From positions 56,675 to 120,674 of the forward strand of contig NZ_KQ058852.1 in assembly GCF_000982955.1 (NCBI RefSeq): a stretch of DNA of 64,000 nt, given 5' to 3'. Source of the DNA: Micromonospora sp. HK10. Lineage in GTDB: Bacteria > Actinomycetota > Actinomycetes > Mycobacteriales > Micromonosporaceae. The translations under genes were made by a program, and so were the position numbers. Below, piece by piece: positions 18,428 through 27,801 of the stretch. Under the pieces are notes generated by a model. The model saw only the letters and a list, made by a program, of their open reading frames with translations. It made no database searches and was not told the DNA's origin. Every line of letters starts with the position of its first letter. Position 1 is the stretch's first letter.

Positions 18428-19372
18428 ATGAGTCAGAGCAACGGGCGGCAGCCCGGTCGCGGCCCGGGCGGGGAGCGCCAGCAGCCCGGTCGCGGCCCGG
18501 GCGGAGAGCGGCAGCAGCCCGGTCGCGGCCCGGGCGGGGAGCGGCACCGGGGTGCCGTGACGCTGCGCAACCGGGCCATCCCGACCAGCACTGCGGACCA
18601 GCGGCTGCTGGACTCCCGGGGGCGGAGCGACTGGAAGACCAAGGACGCCTGGCGGGCGCTGCGCATCCTGTCCGAGTTCGTGGAGGGTTTCGACACCCTC
18701 GCCGACCTGCCGCCCGCGGTCAGCGTCTTCGGTTCCGCCCGCAGCCTGCCGGACAGCCCGGAGTGCCGGCTGGCCGAGGAGTTGGGCGGCGCGCTGGCCC
18801 GGGCCGGGTTCGCGGTGATCACCGGCGGCGGCCCCGGGGTGATGGAGGCGGCCAACCGGGGTGCCGGCGAGGCGGGCGGTCTCTCCGTCGGGCTCGGCAT
18901 CGAGCTGCCGTTCGAGCAGGGCCTCAACGACTGGGTCGACCTGGCCATCGACTTCCGCTACTTCTTCGCCCGCAAGACCATGTTCGTCAAGTACGCCCAG
19001 GCGTTCGTGGTGCTGCCCGGCGGCTTCGGCACGATGGACGAGTTGTTCGAGGCGCTCACCCTGGTGCAGACCGGCAAGGTCACCCGGTTCCCGGTGGTGC
19101 TGATGGGCGTCGACTACTGGCACGGGCTGCTCGACTGGCTGCGCGACACGATGGCCGCCGAGGGCAAGATCGGTCCGACCGACCTGGACCTGATCTGCCT
19201 CACCGACGACGTCAACGAGGCGGTGCGGCACATCGTCGAGGCCGAGGCGGTGCTCTCCGCCGAGCAGGAGGCGGTCCGCGAGGAGGCGGTCGCCCGGGTC
19301 GCCGCCGACCAGCAGGCCGCCGCCGAGGCCGGGCCGGAAGGGCCTGGGGCGCGGCGCGCCGGGGAGCGCTGA
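18428..19372 (+). CDS. LOG family (TIGR00730) Rossmann-fold protein with N-terminal tandem repeats
   Basis: A 314-residue protein. Residues 7-39 hold three copies of an 11-residue unit (QPGRGPGGERQ), then a LOG domain with SVFGSARSLPDS, ITGGGPGVMEAANRGA and VVLPGGFGTMDELFEAL, the last being the PGGxGTxxE nucleotide site of cytokinin riboside 5'-monophosphate phosphoribohydrolases and related enzymes. The substrate in bacteria without plant contact is uncertain. It is followed after 3 nt by a second, shorter LOG gene. Confidence 0.85.
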   Translation: MSQSNGRQPGRGPGGERQQPGRGPGGERQQPGRGPGGERHRGAVTLRNRAIPTSTADQRLLDSRGRSDWKTKDAWRALRILSEFVEGFDTLADLPPAVSVFGSARSLPDSPECRLAEELGGALARAGFAVITGGGPGVMEAANRGAGEAGGLSVGLGIELPFEQGLNDWVDLAIDFRYFFARKTMFVKYAQAFVVLPGGFGTMDELFEALTLVQTGKVTRFPVVLMGVDYWHGLLDWLRDTMAAEGKIGPTDLDLICLTDDVNEAVRHIVEAEAVLSAEQEAVREEAVARVAADQQAAAEAGPEGPGARRAGER

Positions 19373-19375
19373 GGC

Positions 19376-19921
19376 GTGGCCGCCGTCTGCGTGTTCTGCG
19401 CGTCGTCCCGTACGCTCGACGCCCGCTGGCTCGCGCTGGCCGCCGAGACCGGCGCCGAGCTGGCCCGGCGCGGTCACGTGCTGGTCAGCGGCGGCGGCTG
19501 CGTGGGGATGATGGGCGCGGTGGCCGACGGCGCGCGGAGCGCCGGCGGGCGCACCCTGGGGGTGATCCCGCAGGCGCTGGTCGACCTGGAGGTGGCCGAC
19601 CTGGCCTCGGACGAGCTGCTGGTGACCGACGGGATGGCCAGCCGCAAGACCCTCATGATCGAAAAGTCGGACGCCTTCGTGGCGCTGCCCGGCGGCCTGG
19701 GCACCCTGGACGAGCTGTTCGAGGTCTGGACCACCGCCACGCTGGCCCTGCACGACAAGCCGATGGTGCTGGTCGACGCCGACGGCTTCTACCGCCCGCT
19801 GCTGGACTGGCTGCGTACGCTGGCCGACCGCAACTTCCTCAAGCCCGCCGGCCTCGGCCTGCTCATGGTCGCCCCGACCGTCCCGACGGCCCTCGACCTG
19901 CTCGACACCCACCTCGGCTGA
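19376..19921 (+). CDS. LOG family protein, second copy
   Basis: A 181-residue single-domain LOG protein: VCVFCASSRTLD, VSGGGCVGMMGAVADGA, ASRKTLMIEKSDAFVALPGGLGTLDELFE. This is the usual size of bacterial LOG phosphoribohydrolases. GTG 19376 lies 3 nt after the stop of the longer paralogue, with GGGGAGCGCTGAGG upstream, so the two form an operon. Confidence 0.88.
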   Translation: MAAVCVFCASSRTLDARWLALAAETGAELARRGHVLVSGGGCVGMMGAVADGARSAGGRTLGVIPQALVDLEVADLASDELLVTDGMASRKTLMIEKSDAFVALPGGLGTLDELFEVWTTATLALHDKPMVLVDADGFYRPLLDWLRTLADRNFLKPAGLGLLMVAPTVPTALDLLDTHLG

Positions 19922-20047
19922 CCGTCGCCCGATCCCGTGCTCGGCGCGGTGGTGGAGCTCCGCCACCGGCCCGGCCCGCCTGATCGGCGGGAACCGGGGC
20001 GTCACGGGGGTGGTGGGTGGTTCCCGCTGTCGTACCGGCGTGGTGGG

Positions 20048-23000
20048 ATGTCCGTGATGCAGGCGTTCCGGTTGGTGCGCCGGGCCGGCGGGGTGGGGAC
20101 GGGGGTCGTCCACTCCGGCGGAGCGGGGCAGGGGGGTGGCCGGTCCGAGGGGCCGGCCGGTGCGGAGCCGCGATCCGGGGGGTCGGCGGGCGATGCCGCG
20201 CACCCGCGCCACCCCGACCCGGTGCAGGCCGAGGTCGTCGCGCACACCGCCGGGCCGATGCTGGTCGTCGGCGGTCCCGGCACCGGCAAGACCAGCACCC
20301 TGGTCGAGGCGGTCGCCGCCCGGGTCGCCGAGGGCGTCGACCCGGAACGGGTCCTGGTGCTCACCTTCGGCCGCCGTGGCGCCACCGAGCTGCGGCACCG
20401 GATCGAGGCGCGGATCGCCGGCGACGGGCACCGGGTGGTCCGCGAGCCGCTGGTGCGGACCTTCCCGGCGTACGCGTTCGGCCTGCTGCGCCGGGCCGCC
20501 GCCGAGCGCGGCGAGCCGTCGCCCCGGCTGCTCACCGGCCCGGAGCAGGACCTCATCATCCGCGAGCTGCTCGACGTGGTGGGCGAGGAGCCCGGCGACG
20601 ATCCGGTCGGCTGGCCGGAGGACCTGCGGCCCGCACTGCGCACCCGGGCGTTCGCCCAGCAGCTGCGCGACCTGCTGATGCGCGCCGCCGAGCGGGGCGT
20701 CGGCCCGGTGGAGCTGGCCCGGCTGGGCGAGAAGCTGGGCCGGGAGGACTGGCCGGCCGCCGCCCGCTTCCTGCGCGAGTACGTCGCGGTGCTCGCCCTG
20801 CGCGACGTCAGCAACCGTGGCTCCATCGCGTACGACCCGGCGGAGCTGGTCCGCGCCGCCACCGGCATGCTGCGCGACGATCCGGAGCTGCTCGCGGCGG
20901 AGCGCCGCCGGCTGGCCCACGTCTACGTCGACGAGCTGGCCGACACCGACCCCGCCCAGCTCGACCTGCTCGCCGTCATCGCCGGTGGCGGCAAGCCCGT
21001 GGTCGCCTTCGCCGACCCGGACTCCTCCACGTACGCGTTCCGCGGCGCCGACCCGGCCGGGGTGGGCACCTTCCCGCACCGGTTCCGGACCGCCTCCGGG
21101 GCGCCGGCCGCCCAGGTCACGCTGACCACCTCCTACCGGGCCGGCCCGGTGCTGCTGGCGGCGACCGCGCGGCTGGCCCGCCGGCTGCGCGGTCCGGCGG
21201 CGCACCGGCGGCTGCGCCCGCTGCCGGACGCGCCGCCCGGCGCCGTCGAGGTCCGCACCTTCCGCTCCGCCACCAGCGAGTCCGCCTGGCTGGCCCACGC
21301 CCTGCGCGAGGCGCACCTGCTCGACGGGGTGCCCTGGTCGCGGATGGCGGTGCTGGTCCGCTCCACCGGCCGGCAGCTGCCGTCGCTGCGGCGCGCCCTG
21401 CACACCGCCGGGGTGCCGACCGTGGTGCACGGCGAGGACCTGCCGCTGCACCTGCAGCCCGGGGTGGCGCCGCTGCTGCTCCTGCTGCGCTGCGCCCTCG
21501 AACCCGACCGGCTGGACGAGGAGGCGGCGGTCGCGTTGCTGCACTCGCCGCTCGGCGGCGCCGACCCGCTCGCCGAGCGCCGGCTGCGCCAGGGGCTGCG
21601 CGCGCTCGCGCTGGCCGCCGGGGACCGCCGCCCCTCCGGCGAGCTGATCGTCGAGGCGCTGCGCGACCCCGCCGACCTGGCCACCGTGCAGCGGCGCTGG
21701 GCCGCGCCGGCCCAGGCGGTGGCCCGGCTGCTCGCCACCGCCCGCACGGCCGCGGCGACCCCCGGGGCCACCGCCGAGGACGTGCTCTGGGCGGTGTGGC
21801 GGGACAGCGGCCTGGCCGAACGTTGGGCCGGCGCGATCACCCGGGGCCGGGCGGCCACCGGGGAGCACGAGACCGCACAGCGCTGGCGGGCCGAGGCCGC
21901 CGACCGGGACCTCGACGCGGTGCTGGTCCTCTTCGACGCGGCGGCCCGCTTCACCGACCGGCTGCCCGGCGCCCGCACCGAGGTCTTCCTCGACCACGTG
22001 CTCGGCCAGGACCTGCCGGCGGACACCCTGGCCGCCGGCGCCGACCGGGGCGACGCGGTCCGCCTGCTCACCGCGCACGCCGCGAAGGGCCTGGAGTGGG
22101 ACCTCGTGGCGGTCGCCGGGGTGCAGGAGGGCGTCTGGCCGGACCTGCGGCTGCGCGGCAGCCTGCTCGGCTCGGAACGGCTGGTCGACGTGCTCGCCGG
22201 CCGGGCCGACGGCACCGGACTGCGGGCCAGCCTGGTCGGGCAGACGTCGGCGTTGCTCGACGAGGAGCGCCGGCTCTTCCACGTCGCGGTCAGCCGGGCC
22301 CGGCACCGGCTGCTGGTCAGCGCGGTCGCCTCGGCCGCGGTCGGCGGCGACGACCACGAGGAGCAGCCCAGCCGCTTCCTGCACGAGCTGGCCGCCACCG
22401 ACCCGCCCGCCATCGGCGGGGGCGGTGCGGCCCCGCCCGGCCCGGGCCCGGCACCGAAGGGCACCGACCCGACCGGCGGCGCGCGCCCGGCCGACCCGGA
22501 CCAAGCACCGAACGGGGGCGGCAGGGCCAGGGCTGTCGCGACTCCGGCCGGCGGCGCCCGGCCCGACCGCCGGTCCGGCGACGGTGCCGTGCTGGCGGGG
22601 ACCGGCGGGTCGGACGGGCCGGTGCCGGTCGCCGACGACGACCCGCAGGACGGGCCGCCCGGCGCGCTTCCGGTGACCCTGCCGCCGCGCGGGCTCACCC
22701 TCTCCGCGCTGGTGGCGGAGCTGCGTACCGCGGTCACCGACCCGGCGGCGCCGAGCACCCGACGGCGCGCCGCGGCGGCCGAGTTGGCCCGGCTGGCGGC
22801 CGCCGGGGTGCCCGGCGCGCACCCGGACGACTGGTGGGGGCTGCGCGGCCTCTCCGATGACCGGCCGCTGGTCGACGAGGGCGAGCCGGTGAAGGTCACC
22901 CCGTCGGCGATGGAGAGCGCGCTCCGGTGCAGCCTGCGCTGGCTGCTGGAACGGCACGGCGGCAGCCCGCCGGCCAGCGCCGCCCAGGGCGTCGGCAACC

Positions 23001-23671
23001 TGGTGCACGCCGCCGCGATGCTGGCCGAGGACGCCAGCGTCGACCGGGGCGCCCTGCTGGAATACGTGGCCGCCCGATTCGACGCGATCGAGCTGGCCGC
23101 CCGCTGGATGGTCGGCCCGGAACGGCAGCGGGCCGAGGCCATGGTGGACAAGCTGCTGCGCTGGCTGGCCGGCAACCCGCGCCGGCTGCTCGCCATCGAG
23201 CACGAGTTCGCCGTCCGGCTGAACGACCCGGCCCGGCCGGTCGAGCTGACCGGGCGGGTGGACCGGCTGGAGGTGGACGAGCACGGCCGGCTCGTGGTGA
23301 TCGACCTGAAGACCGGCAAGTCGACGGCGGTCACCGAGCGGGAGGTCGCCGAGCACCCGCAGCTCGGCGCGTACCAGGCGGCGGTGGAGGCGGGCGCGTT
23401 CGCCGAGTTCGGCGACGAGTCCGGCGGTGCCGCCCTGGTGCAGCTCGGCACCGGGGCGAAGGACGCCCGGGAGCAGACCCAGGCCGCCGCCGGGGAGGGG
23501 CCCGAGGCCGGCTGGGCCACCGCGCTGGTCCGGCGCACCGCCGATACGATGGCCGCCGCGACCTTCGCGGCGGTCGCGAACTCGAAGTGCCGGGTCTGCC
23601 CGGTCCGGACCAGTTGCCCGGTCTCCGGCCAGGGCCGCCAGGTGGTCGAGCCACCGACGGAGCAGCCGTGA
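20048..23671 (+). CDS. adnA: AdnA-type helicase-nuclease subunit (RecB/AddB-like)
   Basis: About 1207 residues. UvrD-type motor: Walker A GGPGTGKTST (about 75-84), Walker B VYVDELAD (about 292-299), LLTAHAAKGLEWDLVAVAG (about 675) and DEERRLFHVAVSRARHR (about 738). A low-complexity Gly/Pro/Arg linker (about 785-870) leads to a C-terminal PD-(D/E)XK nuclease (GRVDRLEV..LVVIDLKTGKS, about 1070-1090). Cys961 with Cys1181, Cys1184 and Cys1190 fits an AddB-type Fe-S staple. Walker B lacks the usual DEYQD. Mycobacterial AdnAB resects double-strand breaks; the order adnA-adnB is the same here. ATG 20048 is chosen; 20057 is possible. Confidence 0.85.
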   Translation: MSVMQAFRLVRRAGGVGTGVVHSGGAGQGGGRSEGPAGAEPRSGGSAGDAAHPRHPDPVQAEVVAHTAGPMLVVGGPGTGKTSTLVEAVAARVAEGVDPERVLVLTFGRRGATELRHRIEARIAGDGHRVVREPLVRTFPAYAFGLLRRAAAERGEPSPRLLTGPEQDLIIRELLDVVGEEPGDDPVGWPEDLRPALRTRAFAQQLRDLLMRAAERGVGPVELARLGEKLGREDWPAAARFLREYVAVLALRDVSNRGSIAYDPAELVRAATGMLRDDPELLAAERRRLAHVYVDELADTDPAQLDLLAVIAGGGKPVVAFADPDSSTYAFRGADPAGVGTFPHRFRTASGAPAAQVTLTTSYRAGPVLLAATARLARRLRGPAAHRRLRPLPDAPPGAVEVRTFRSATSESAWLAHALREAHLLDGVPWSRMAVLVRSTGRQLPSLRRALHTAGVPTVVHGEDLPLHLQPGVAPLLLLLRCALEPDRLDEEAAVALLHSPLGGADPLAERRLRQGLRALALAAGDRRPSGELIVEALRDPADLATVQRRWAAPAQAVARLLATARTAAATPGATAEDVLWAVWRDSGLAERWAGAITRGRAATGEHETAQRWRAEAADRDLDAVLVLFDAAARFTDRLPGARTEVFLDHVLGQDLPADTLAAGADRGDAVRLLTAHAAKGLEWDLVAVAGVQEGVWPDLRLRGSLLGSERLVDVLAGRADGTGLRASLVGQTSALLDEERRLFHVAVSRARHRLLVSAVASAAVGGDDHEEQPSRFLHELAATDPPAIGGGGAAPPGPGPAPKGTDPTGGARPADPDQAPNGGGRARAVATPAGGARPDRRSGDGAVLAGTGGSDGPVPVADDDPQDGPPGALPVTLPPRGLTLSALVAELRTAVTDPAAPSTRRRAAAAELARLAAAGVPGAHPDDWWGLRGLSDDRPLVDEGEPVKVTPSAMESALRCSLRWLLERHGGSPPASAAQGVGNLVHAAAMLAEDASVDRGALLEYVAARFDAIELAARWMVGPERQRAEAMVDKLLRWLAGNPRRLLAIEHEFAVRLNDPARPVELTGRVDRLEVDEHGRLVVIDLKTGKSTAVTEREVAEHPQLGAYQAAVEAGAFAEFGDESGGAALVQLGTGAKDAREQTQAAAGEGPEAGWATALVRRTADTMAAATFAAVANSKCRVCPVRTSCPVSGQGRQVVEPPTEQP

Positions 23672-23717
23672 CCGAGCCGGACCTGCGAGCCCCGCAGTCA
23701 CGAACCGGGAAGGCGCC

Positions 23718-26700
23718 GTGACGACCCAGCCCACCCTGTTCGGCAGCGCCACCCCGGCGCCGCGCGCCGCCGACGCCGGCCCCCGCTACACGCCGGTCGA
23801 GCTGGCGAAGCTGCTGCGGCTGCCGGCGCCCACCCGGGAGCAGGCGGCCATCATCGCGGCCCCGGTCGAGCCGCTGCTGGTGGTCGCGGGCGCGGGTTCG
23901 GGCAAGACCGAGACGATGGCGGCCCGGGTGGTCTGGCTGGTCGCCAACTCCTACGTCCGGCCCGAGCAGGTGCTCGGCCTCACCTTCACCCGCAAGGCCG
24001 CCGGCGAGCTGGCGCACCGGGTACGCACCCGCCTCGACCAGCTCATCCGCCGGCTCGGCCGGTCCGGGCGGGACCCGCACGACGACCCCCTCGCGGGCGA
24101 GCCGACCGTCTCCACCTACCACTCCTACGCCGGGCGGATCGTCACCGAGCACGGGCTGCGCGCCGGGTACGAGCCGACCACCCGGCTGCTCACCGAGGCG
24201 TCCCGCTGGCAGCTCGTCGACCTGCTGGTCCGCAACTACGACGGGGACATGTCCGAGGTGGACCGGATGCCCGCCACCATCACCGACGCGGTGCTCGCGC
24301 TCGCCGGCGAGCTGGACGAGCACCTGGTCGACCCGGACGACCTGGCCGCCTGGACCGGCCGGTTCTTCGCCGACGTGCAGTCCCGCCCGGGCCGGGTCTA
24401 CGCCGACGTCCGCAAGGCGTTGCAGCTCCAGCGGACCCGGCTCAAGCTGCTCCCGCTGGTCCGCGCGTACGCCCGGCGCAAGGACGACTTCGAGGCGATG
24501 GACTTCGCCGACCAGCTCGCCCGGGCGGCCCGGGTGGCCCGCGACCACCCCGGCGTCGGCGTGATCGAGCGGGACCGGTTCCGGGTGGTGCTGCTCGACG
24601 AGTACCAGGACACCAGCCACGCCCAGGTGGTGCTCCTCAACGCGCTCTTCGGCGGTGGGCATCCGGTCACCGCGGTGGGCGACCCCTGCCAGTCCATCTA
24701 CGGCTGGCGGGGGGCCAGCGCCGGCACGCTCGACCGGTTCCCCGCCGAGTTCGCCCGCGCCGACGGCACCCCGGCGCGGGTGCTCGGCCTCACCACGAGC
24801 TGGCGCAACCGGCCGGAGATCCTCGGCGTCGCCAACGCGCTGTCGGTGCCGCTGCGGGCGGCCGGCGCGCGGGTGCCGGAGCTGCACGCCGCGCTGAGCG
24901 TCCGCGAACCGATCCCGCACCGCAGCCCCGGCGGCCGGGCCGCCGGCACCGTGCACTGCGCGCTGCTGGAGACGTACGCCGACGAGGCCGAGTGGATCGC
25001 CGACAGCGTGCTGGCCGCCTGGCGCGGCGCGGCCGGGATGCCCGGCGCGCTGCCCGAACACATCCCGGTGCCGCAGCGCCCCACCACCGCCGTGCTGGTC
25101 CGGTTGCGTAGCCAGATCCCGGCGATCGAGTCCGCGCTGCGCGCCCGGGGGTTGCCGGTCGACGTGGTGGGACTGGGCGGCCTGCTGGACACCCCCGAGG
25201 TTCGGGACGTGGTCTGCACGCTGCGGGTGCTCGCCGACCCGACCGACGGGGCGGCCCTGCTGCGGCTGCTCACCGGGGCGCGCTGGCGGATCGGCCCGCG
25301 TGACCTGGTCGCCCTGCACCGGCGGGCGAAGGCCATCGCCCGGGCCCGCCGCGAGCGGACCGCCGACGACGGTCCGGAGATCACCGTGGACGCGCTCGAC
25401 GAGGCGACGCTGGTCGAGGCGCTGGCCGATCCGGGCCCGCCGCAGGCGTACTCGGCGGAGGGGTACGCGCGGCTGCGCGCGTACGGGATGGAACTGGCGC
25501 TGCTGCGCTACCGGCTGGACCAGTCCCTGCCGGAGCTGATCGCCGACATCGAGCGGACCATCGGCCTGGACGTGGAGGTCGCGGTCCGGGCCGGCCGGGA
25601 CGGCACCGGCGACGCCGGCCTGGCGCGCGGTCACCTGGACGCGCTCGGCGACGTGGCGGCCCGGTTCTCCGGCGAGACGCCGGGCGCGACCCTGGCCGGC
25701 TTCCTCGCCTACCTGGCCGCCGCCGAGGACGAGGAGCGCGGCCTCACCCCCGGCGAGGTCGAGGTGGTGGAAGGCGCGGTGCAGATCCTCACCGCGCACG
25801 CCGCCAAGGGCCTGGAGTGGGACGTGGTGTCGGTGGCGGGGCTCACCCGGGGCGTCTGGCCGGGGCCGGTGCGCAACTCCGACCACTGGCTGGGTGGGCT
25901 GGGCGTGTTGCCGTTCCCGCTGCGCGGCGACGCCGACGGGCTGCCCGAGCTGGGCCTGGCCGGGGCGGAGGACCAGCGCGGGGTGGCCCGGGCGGTGGAG
26001 GACTTCACCGACGCCTGGCGGGCGCACGACGAGCGGGAGGAGCGCCGGCTGGCGTACGTGGCGGTGACCCGCCCCCGGCGGCTGCTGCTCTGCTCCGGCT
26101 ACTGGTGGGGGGAGGGGACCAAGAAGTTCCGCGGCCCGTCGGTGTTCCTGCGGGAGGTGCACGACACCTGCCTGGACGGCGGGGCCGGGCACCTGGTCGA
26201 CGGGTGGGCCCCGGAGCCGGCCGGCGACGCGGTGAACCCGACCACCGAGGTGGTGCTCCGGGCCGAGTGGCCGGCCGACCCGCTCGGCGCCCGCCGTCCG
26301 GTGCTGACCGAGGCCGCCGCCCTGGTCCGCCGCTACCTCGCCGACCCGGACGCGGCCCGCCGCGAGGAGACGCTGCTGTCGGCCGGCCCCGCGGCCCACC
26401 CCGACGCCCCGCCCGGCCACGGCGGGTCGGGCCAGGTCGCCGGGCCGGGCGGCGATCCCGACGTGGCGCGGTGGCGGCGGGAGGCGGACCTGCTGCTCGC
26501 CGAACGCGCCGAGCTGCTGCGCGGGGCCGAGGCGGTCGAGGTGGCGCTGCCCGGCCACCTGTCGGTGACCCAGCTGGTGGCGCTGCGCCGCGACCCGGAG
26601 GCGCTGGCCCGGGCGCTGCGCCGCCCGATGCCCGCCGAACCCAGCCCGTACGCCCGCCGGGGCACCGCCTTCCACACCTGGCTGGAGCAGCGCTTCGGCG

Positions 26701-27176
26701 CGGACCGGCTGCTCGACGTGGACGAGTTGCCCGGCGCGGCGGACGACGACGCGGCGCCGGACGAGGCCCTCGTCGAGCTGCAGGAGCGTTTCCTGGCCAG
26801 CGAGTGGGCCGACCGGATGCCGGTGGAGGTGGAAGTGCCCTTCGCCACAGTGCTCGCCGGCGTGGTGGTCCGGGGCCGGATGGACGCCGTCTTCGCCCGC
26901 CCCGGCGGCCGGTACGACGTGGTCGACTGGAAGACCGGCCGGCAGCCCACCGGCGCGGCGGCCGAGGCGGCGGCCGTGCAGCTGGCCGTCTACCGGCTGG
27001 CCTGGGCCGAGCTGGCCGGGGTGCCGGTCGAGCGGGTGGGCGCGGCCTTCCACTACGTCCGGGAGGGGGTCACCGTGCGGCCGGCGGACCTGCTGGACGC
27101 CGACGGGCTGGCCGCGATGGTCGCCGGCGTGCCGGAAAGTTCCCCGAACCGCCCCGCGCCGCGTGATCCGTGGTAG
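23718..27176 (+). CDS. adnB: AdnB-type helicase-nuclease subunit (UvrD/RecB family)
   Basis: A 1152-residue partner of AdnA. The motor is canonical: Walker A VAGAGSGKTETM (about 56-67), Walker B DEYQDTS (294-300), QSIYGWRGA, and QILTAHAAKGLEWDVVSVAG. The C-terminal nuclease reads RGRMDAVFARPGGRYDVVDWKTGRQ (about 1053-1077). With an intact DEYQD, AdnB is likely the stronger motor. GTG 23718 begins MTTQPTLFGSATP; the 46-nt gap after adnA and same direction indicate an operon. Confidence 0.88.
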   Translation: MTTQPTLFGSATPAPRAADAGPRYTPVELAKLLRLPAPTREQAAIIAAPVEPLLVVAGAGSGKTETMAARVVWLVANSYVRPEQVLGLTFTRKAAGELAHRVRTRLDQLIRRLGRSGRDPHDDPLAGEPTVSTYHSYAGRIVTEHGLRAGYEPTTRLLTEASRWQLVDLLVRNYDGDMSEVDRMPATITDAVLALAGELDEHLVDPDDLAAWTGRFFADVQSRPGRVYADVRKALQLQRTRLKLLPLVRAYARRKDDFEAMDFADQLARAARVARDHPGVGVIERDRFRVVLLDEYQDTSHAQVVLLNALFGGGHPVTAVGDPCQSIYGWRGASAGTLDRFPAEFARADGTPARVLGLTTSWRNRPEILGVANALSVPLRAAGARVPELHAALSVREPIPHRSPGGRAAGTVHCALLETYADEAEWIADSVLAAWRGAAGMPGALPEHIPVPQRPTTAVLVRLRSQIPAIESALRARGLPVDVVGLGGLLDTPEVRDVVCTLRVLADPTDGAALLRLLTGARWRIGPRDLVALHRRAKAIARARRERTADDGPEITVDALDEATLVEALADPGPPQAYSAEGYARLRAYGMELALLRYRLDQSLPELIADIERTIGLDVEVAVRAGRDGTGDAGLARGHLDALGDVAARFSGETPGATLAGFLAYLAAAEDEERGLTPGEVEVVEGAVQILTAHAAKGLEWDVVSVAGLTRGVWPGPVRNSDHWLGGLGVLPFPLRGDADGLPELGLAGAEDQRGVARAVEDFTDAWRAHDEREERRLAYVAVTRPRRLLLCSGYWWGEGTKKFRGPSVFLREVHDTCLDGGAGHLVDGWAPEPAGDAVNPTTEVVLRAEWPADPLGARRPVLTEAAALVRRYLADPDAARREETLLSAGPAAHPDAPPGHGGSGQVAGPGGDPDVARWRREADLLLAERAELLRGAEAVEVALPGHLSVTQLVALRRDPEALARALRRPMPAEPSPYARRGTAFHTWLEQRFGADRLLDVDELPGAADDDAAPDEALVELQERFLASEWADRMPVEVEVPFATVLAGVVVRGRMDAVFARPGGRYDVVDWKTGRQPTGAAAEAAAVQLAVYRLAWAELAGVPVERVGAAFHYVREGVTVRPADLLDADGLAAMVAGVPESSPNRPAPRDPW

Positions 27177-27186
27177 GTTAACCACG

Positions 27187-27379
27187 TTGCAGTTTTGGTT
27201 TCCAGAGACTCTGTGTGCGCCTGGCGGATTGTGGCCCCAGGCGCACTTTGTTGTGTCCGGAGTTCTCCGGACGGGGCGACCAGCAGCGACAAGCACCCGT
27301 GCGATCCCCGCGCGGCGTGCTCCTCTCCCGGTCCCGCAACAGGTGCGGGGCCGACCGTTCCGTCAAGGAGACGAAACAC
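27187..27379 (+). promoter_or_regulatory. structured 5' leader of the cold-shock gene
   Basis: A gap of 203 nt with two clean hairpins: GTGCGCCTGG / CCAGGCGCAC (27215-27224 with 27237-27246) followed by TTTGTTGTG, and GTCCGGAG-TT-CTCCGGAC (27255-27272). A further 6-bp stem (27169-27186) spans the adnB stop. The first hairpin could end adnB transcripts or act in the leader; long leaders are typical of csp mRNAs. Confidence 0.5.
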
Positions 27380-27583
27380 ATGGCAATTGGCACCGTCAAG
27401 TGGTTCAACGCTGACAAGGGCTTCGGCTTCATCACCCCGGACGGCGGCGGCGCCGACGTCTTCGCCCACTTCTCGGCGATCCAGTCCTCCGGCTACCGGA
27501 GCCTGGACGAGAACCAGCGGGTCGAGTTCGAGGTGACCCAGGGCCAGAAGGGCCCGCAGGCGGAGAACATCCGCCCGCTCTGA
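27380..27583 (+). CDS. cspA: cold-shock protein (CspA family)
   Basis: A 67-residue single cold-shock domain. Both RNA-binding motifs are intact: KGFGFI (RNP1, residues 14-19) and VFAHFS (RNP2, about 27-32). It begins MAIGTVKWFNADKGFGFI after AAGGAG (27365-27370). A single-stranded nucleic-acid chaperone; the DEAD-box RNA helicase 218 nt downstream suggests a joint role in RNA remodelling. Confidence 0.95.
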   Translation: MAIGTVKWFNADKGFGFITPDGGGADVFAHFSAIQSSGYRSLDENQRVEFEVTQGQKGPQAENIRPL

Positions 27584-27720
27584 TCTTCGGATCACCCAGC
27601 ACCATCCACCGCGCCCTCAGGGCACGGTGACGGGTCCGGTCCGCCGCGCCGCCCCCGCTCCGGCGGGGGGCGCGCGGCGGCGGGCCGGCCCGTACCCCCT
27701 TCGGTTCGTGCTTGTGAGTC

Positions 27721-27799
27721 CCGGCGGACGAGTCCGCCGGTCGACAGCGCCGCTTCCGGCGCCTCCCTCGACACGTGCCGCGTCGAGGAAGGCATTTCC
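27721..27799 (+). promoter_or_regulatory. leader hairpins of the DEAD-box gene; one pairs the Shine-Dalgarno region
   Basis: Three stems follow each other: 27721-27729/27732-27740 (9 bp), 27747-27752/27757-27762 (6 bp), and CCTCGAC 27766-27772 with GTCGAGG 27782-27788. The last arm is the 5' half of the ribosome binding site GAGGAAGG. GGAA (27787-27790) could instead pair with TTCC (27796-27799). Confidence 0.5.
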
Positions 27800-27801
27800 G
27801 C

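Noticed and set aside
18347..23752. 1801-codon open frame on the minus strand
   Set aside because: It runs antisense through two LOG genes and adnA, is rich in Arg/Gly/Pro/His/Gln with no domain, and arises from GC codon bias of the real genes.
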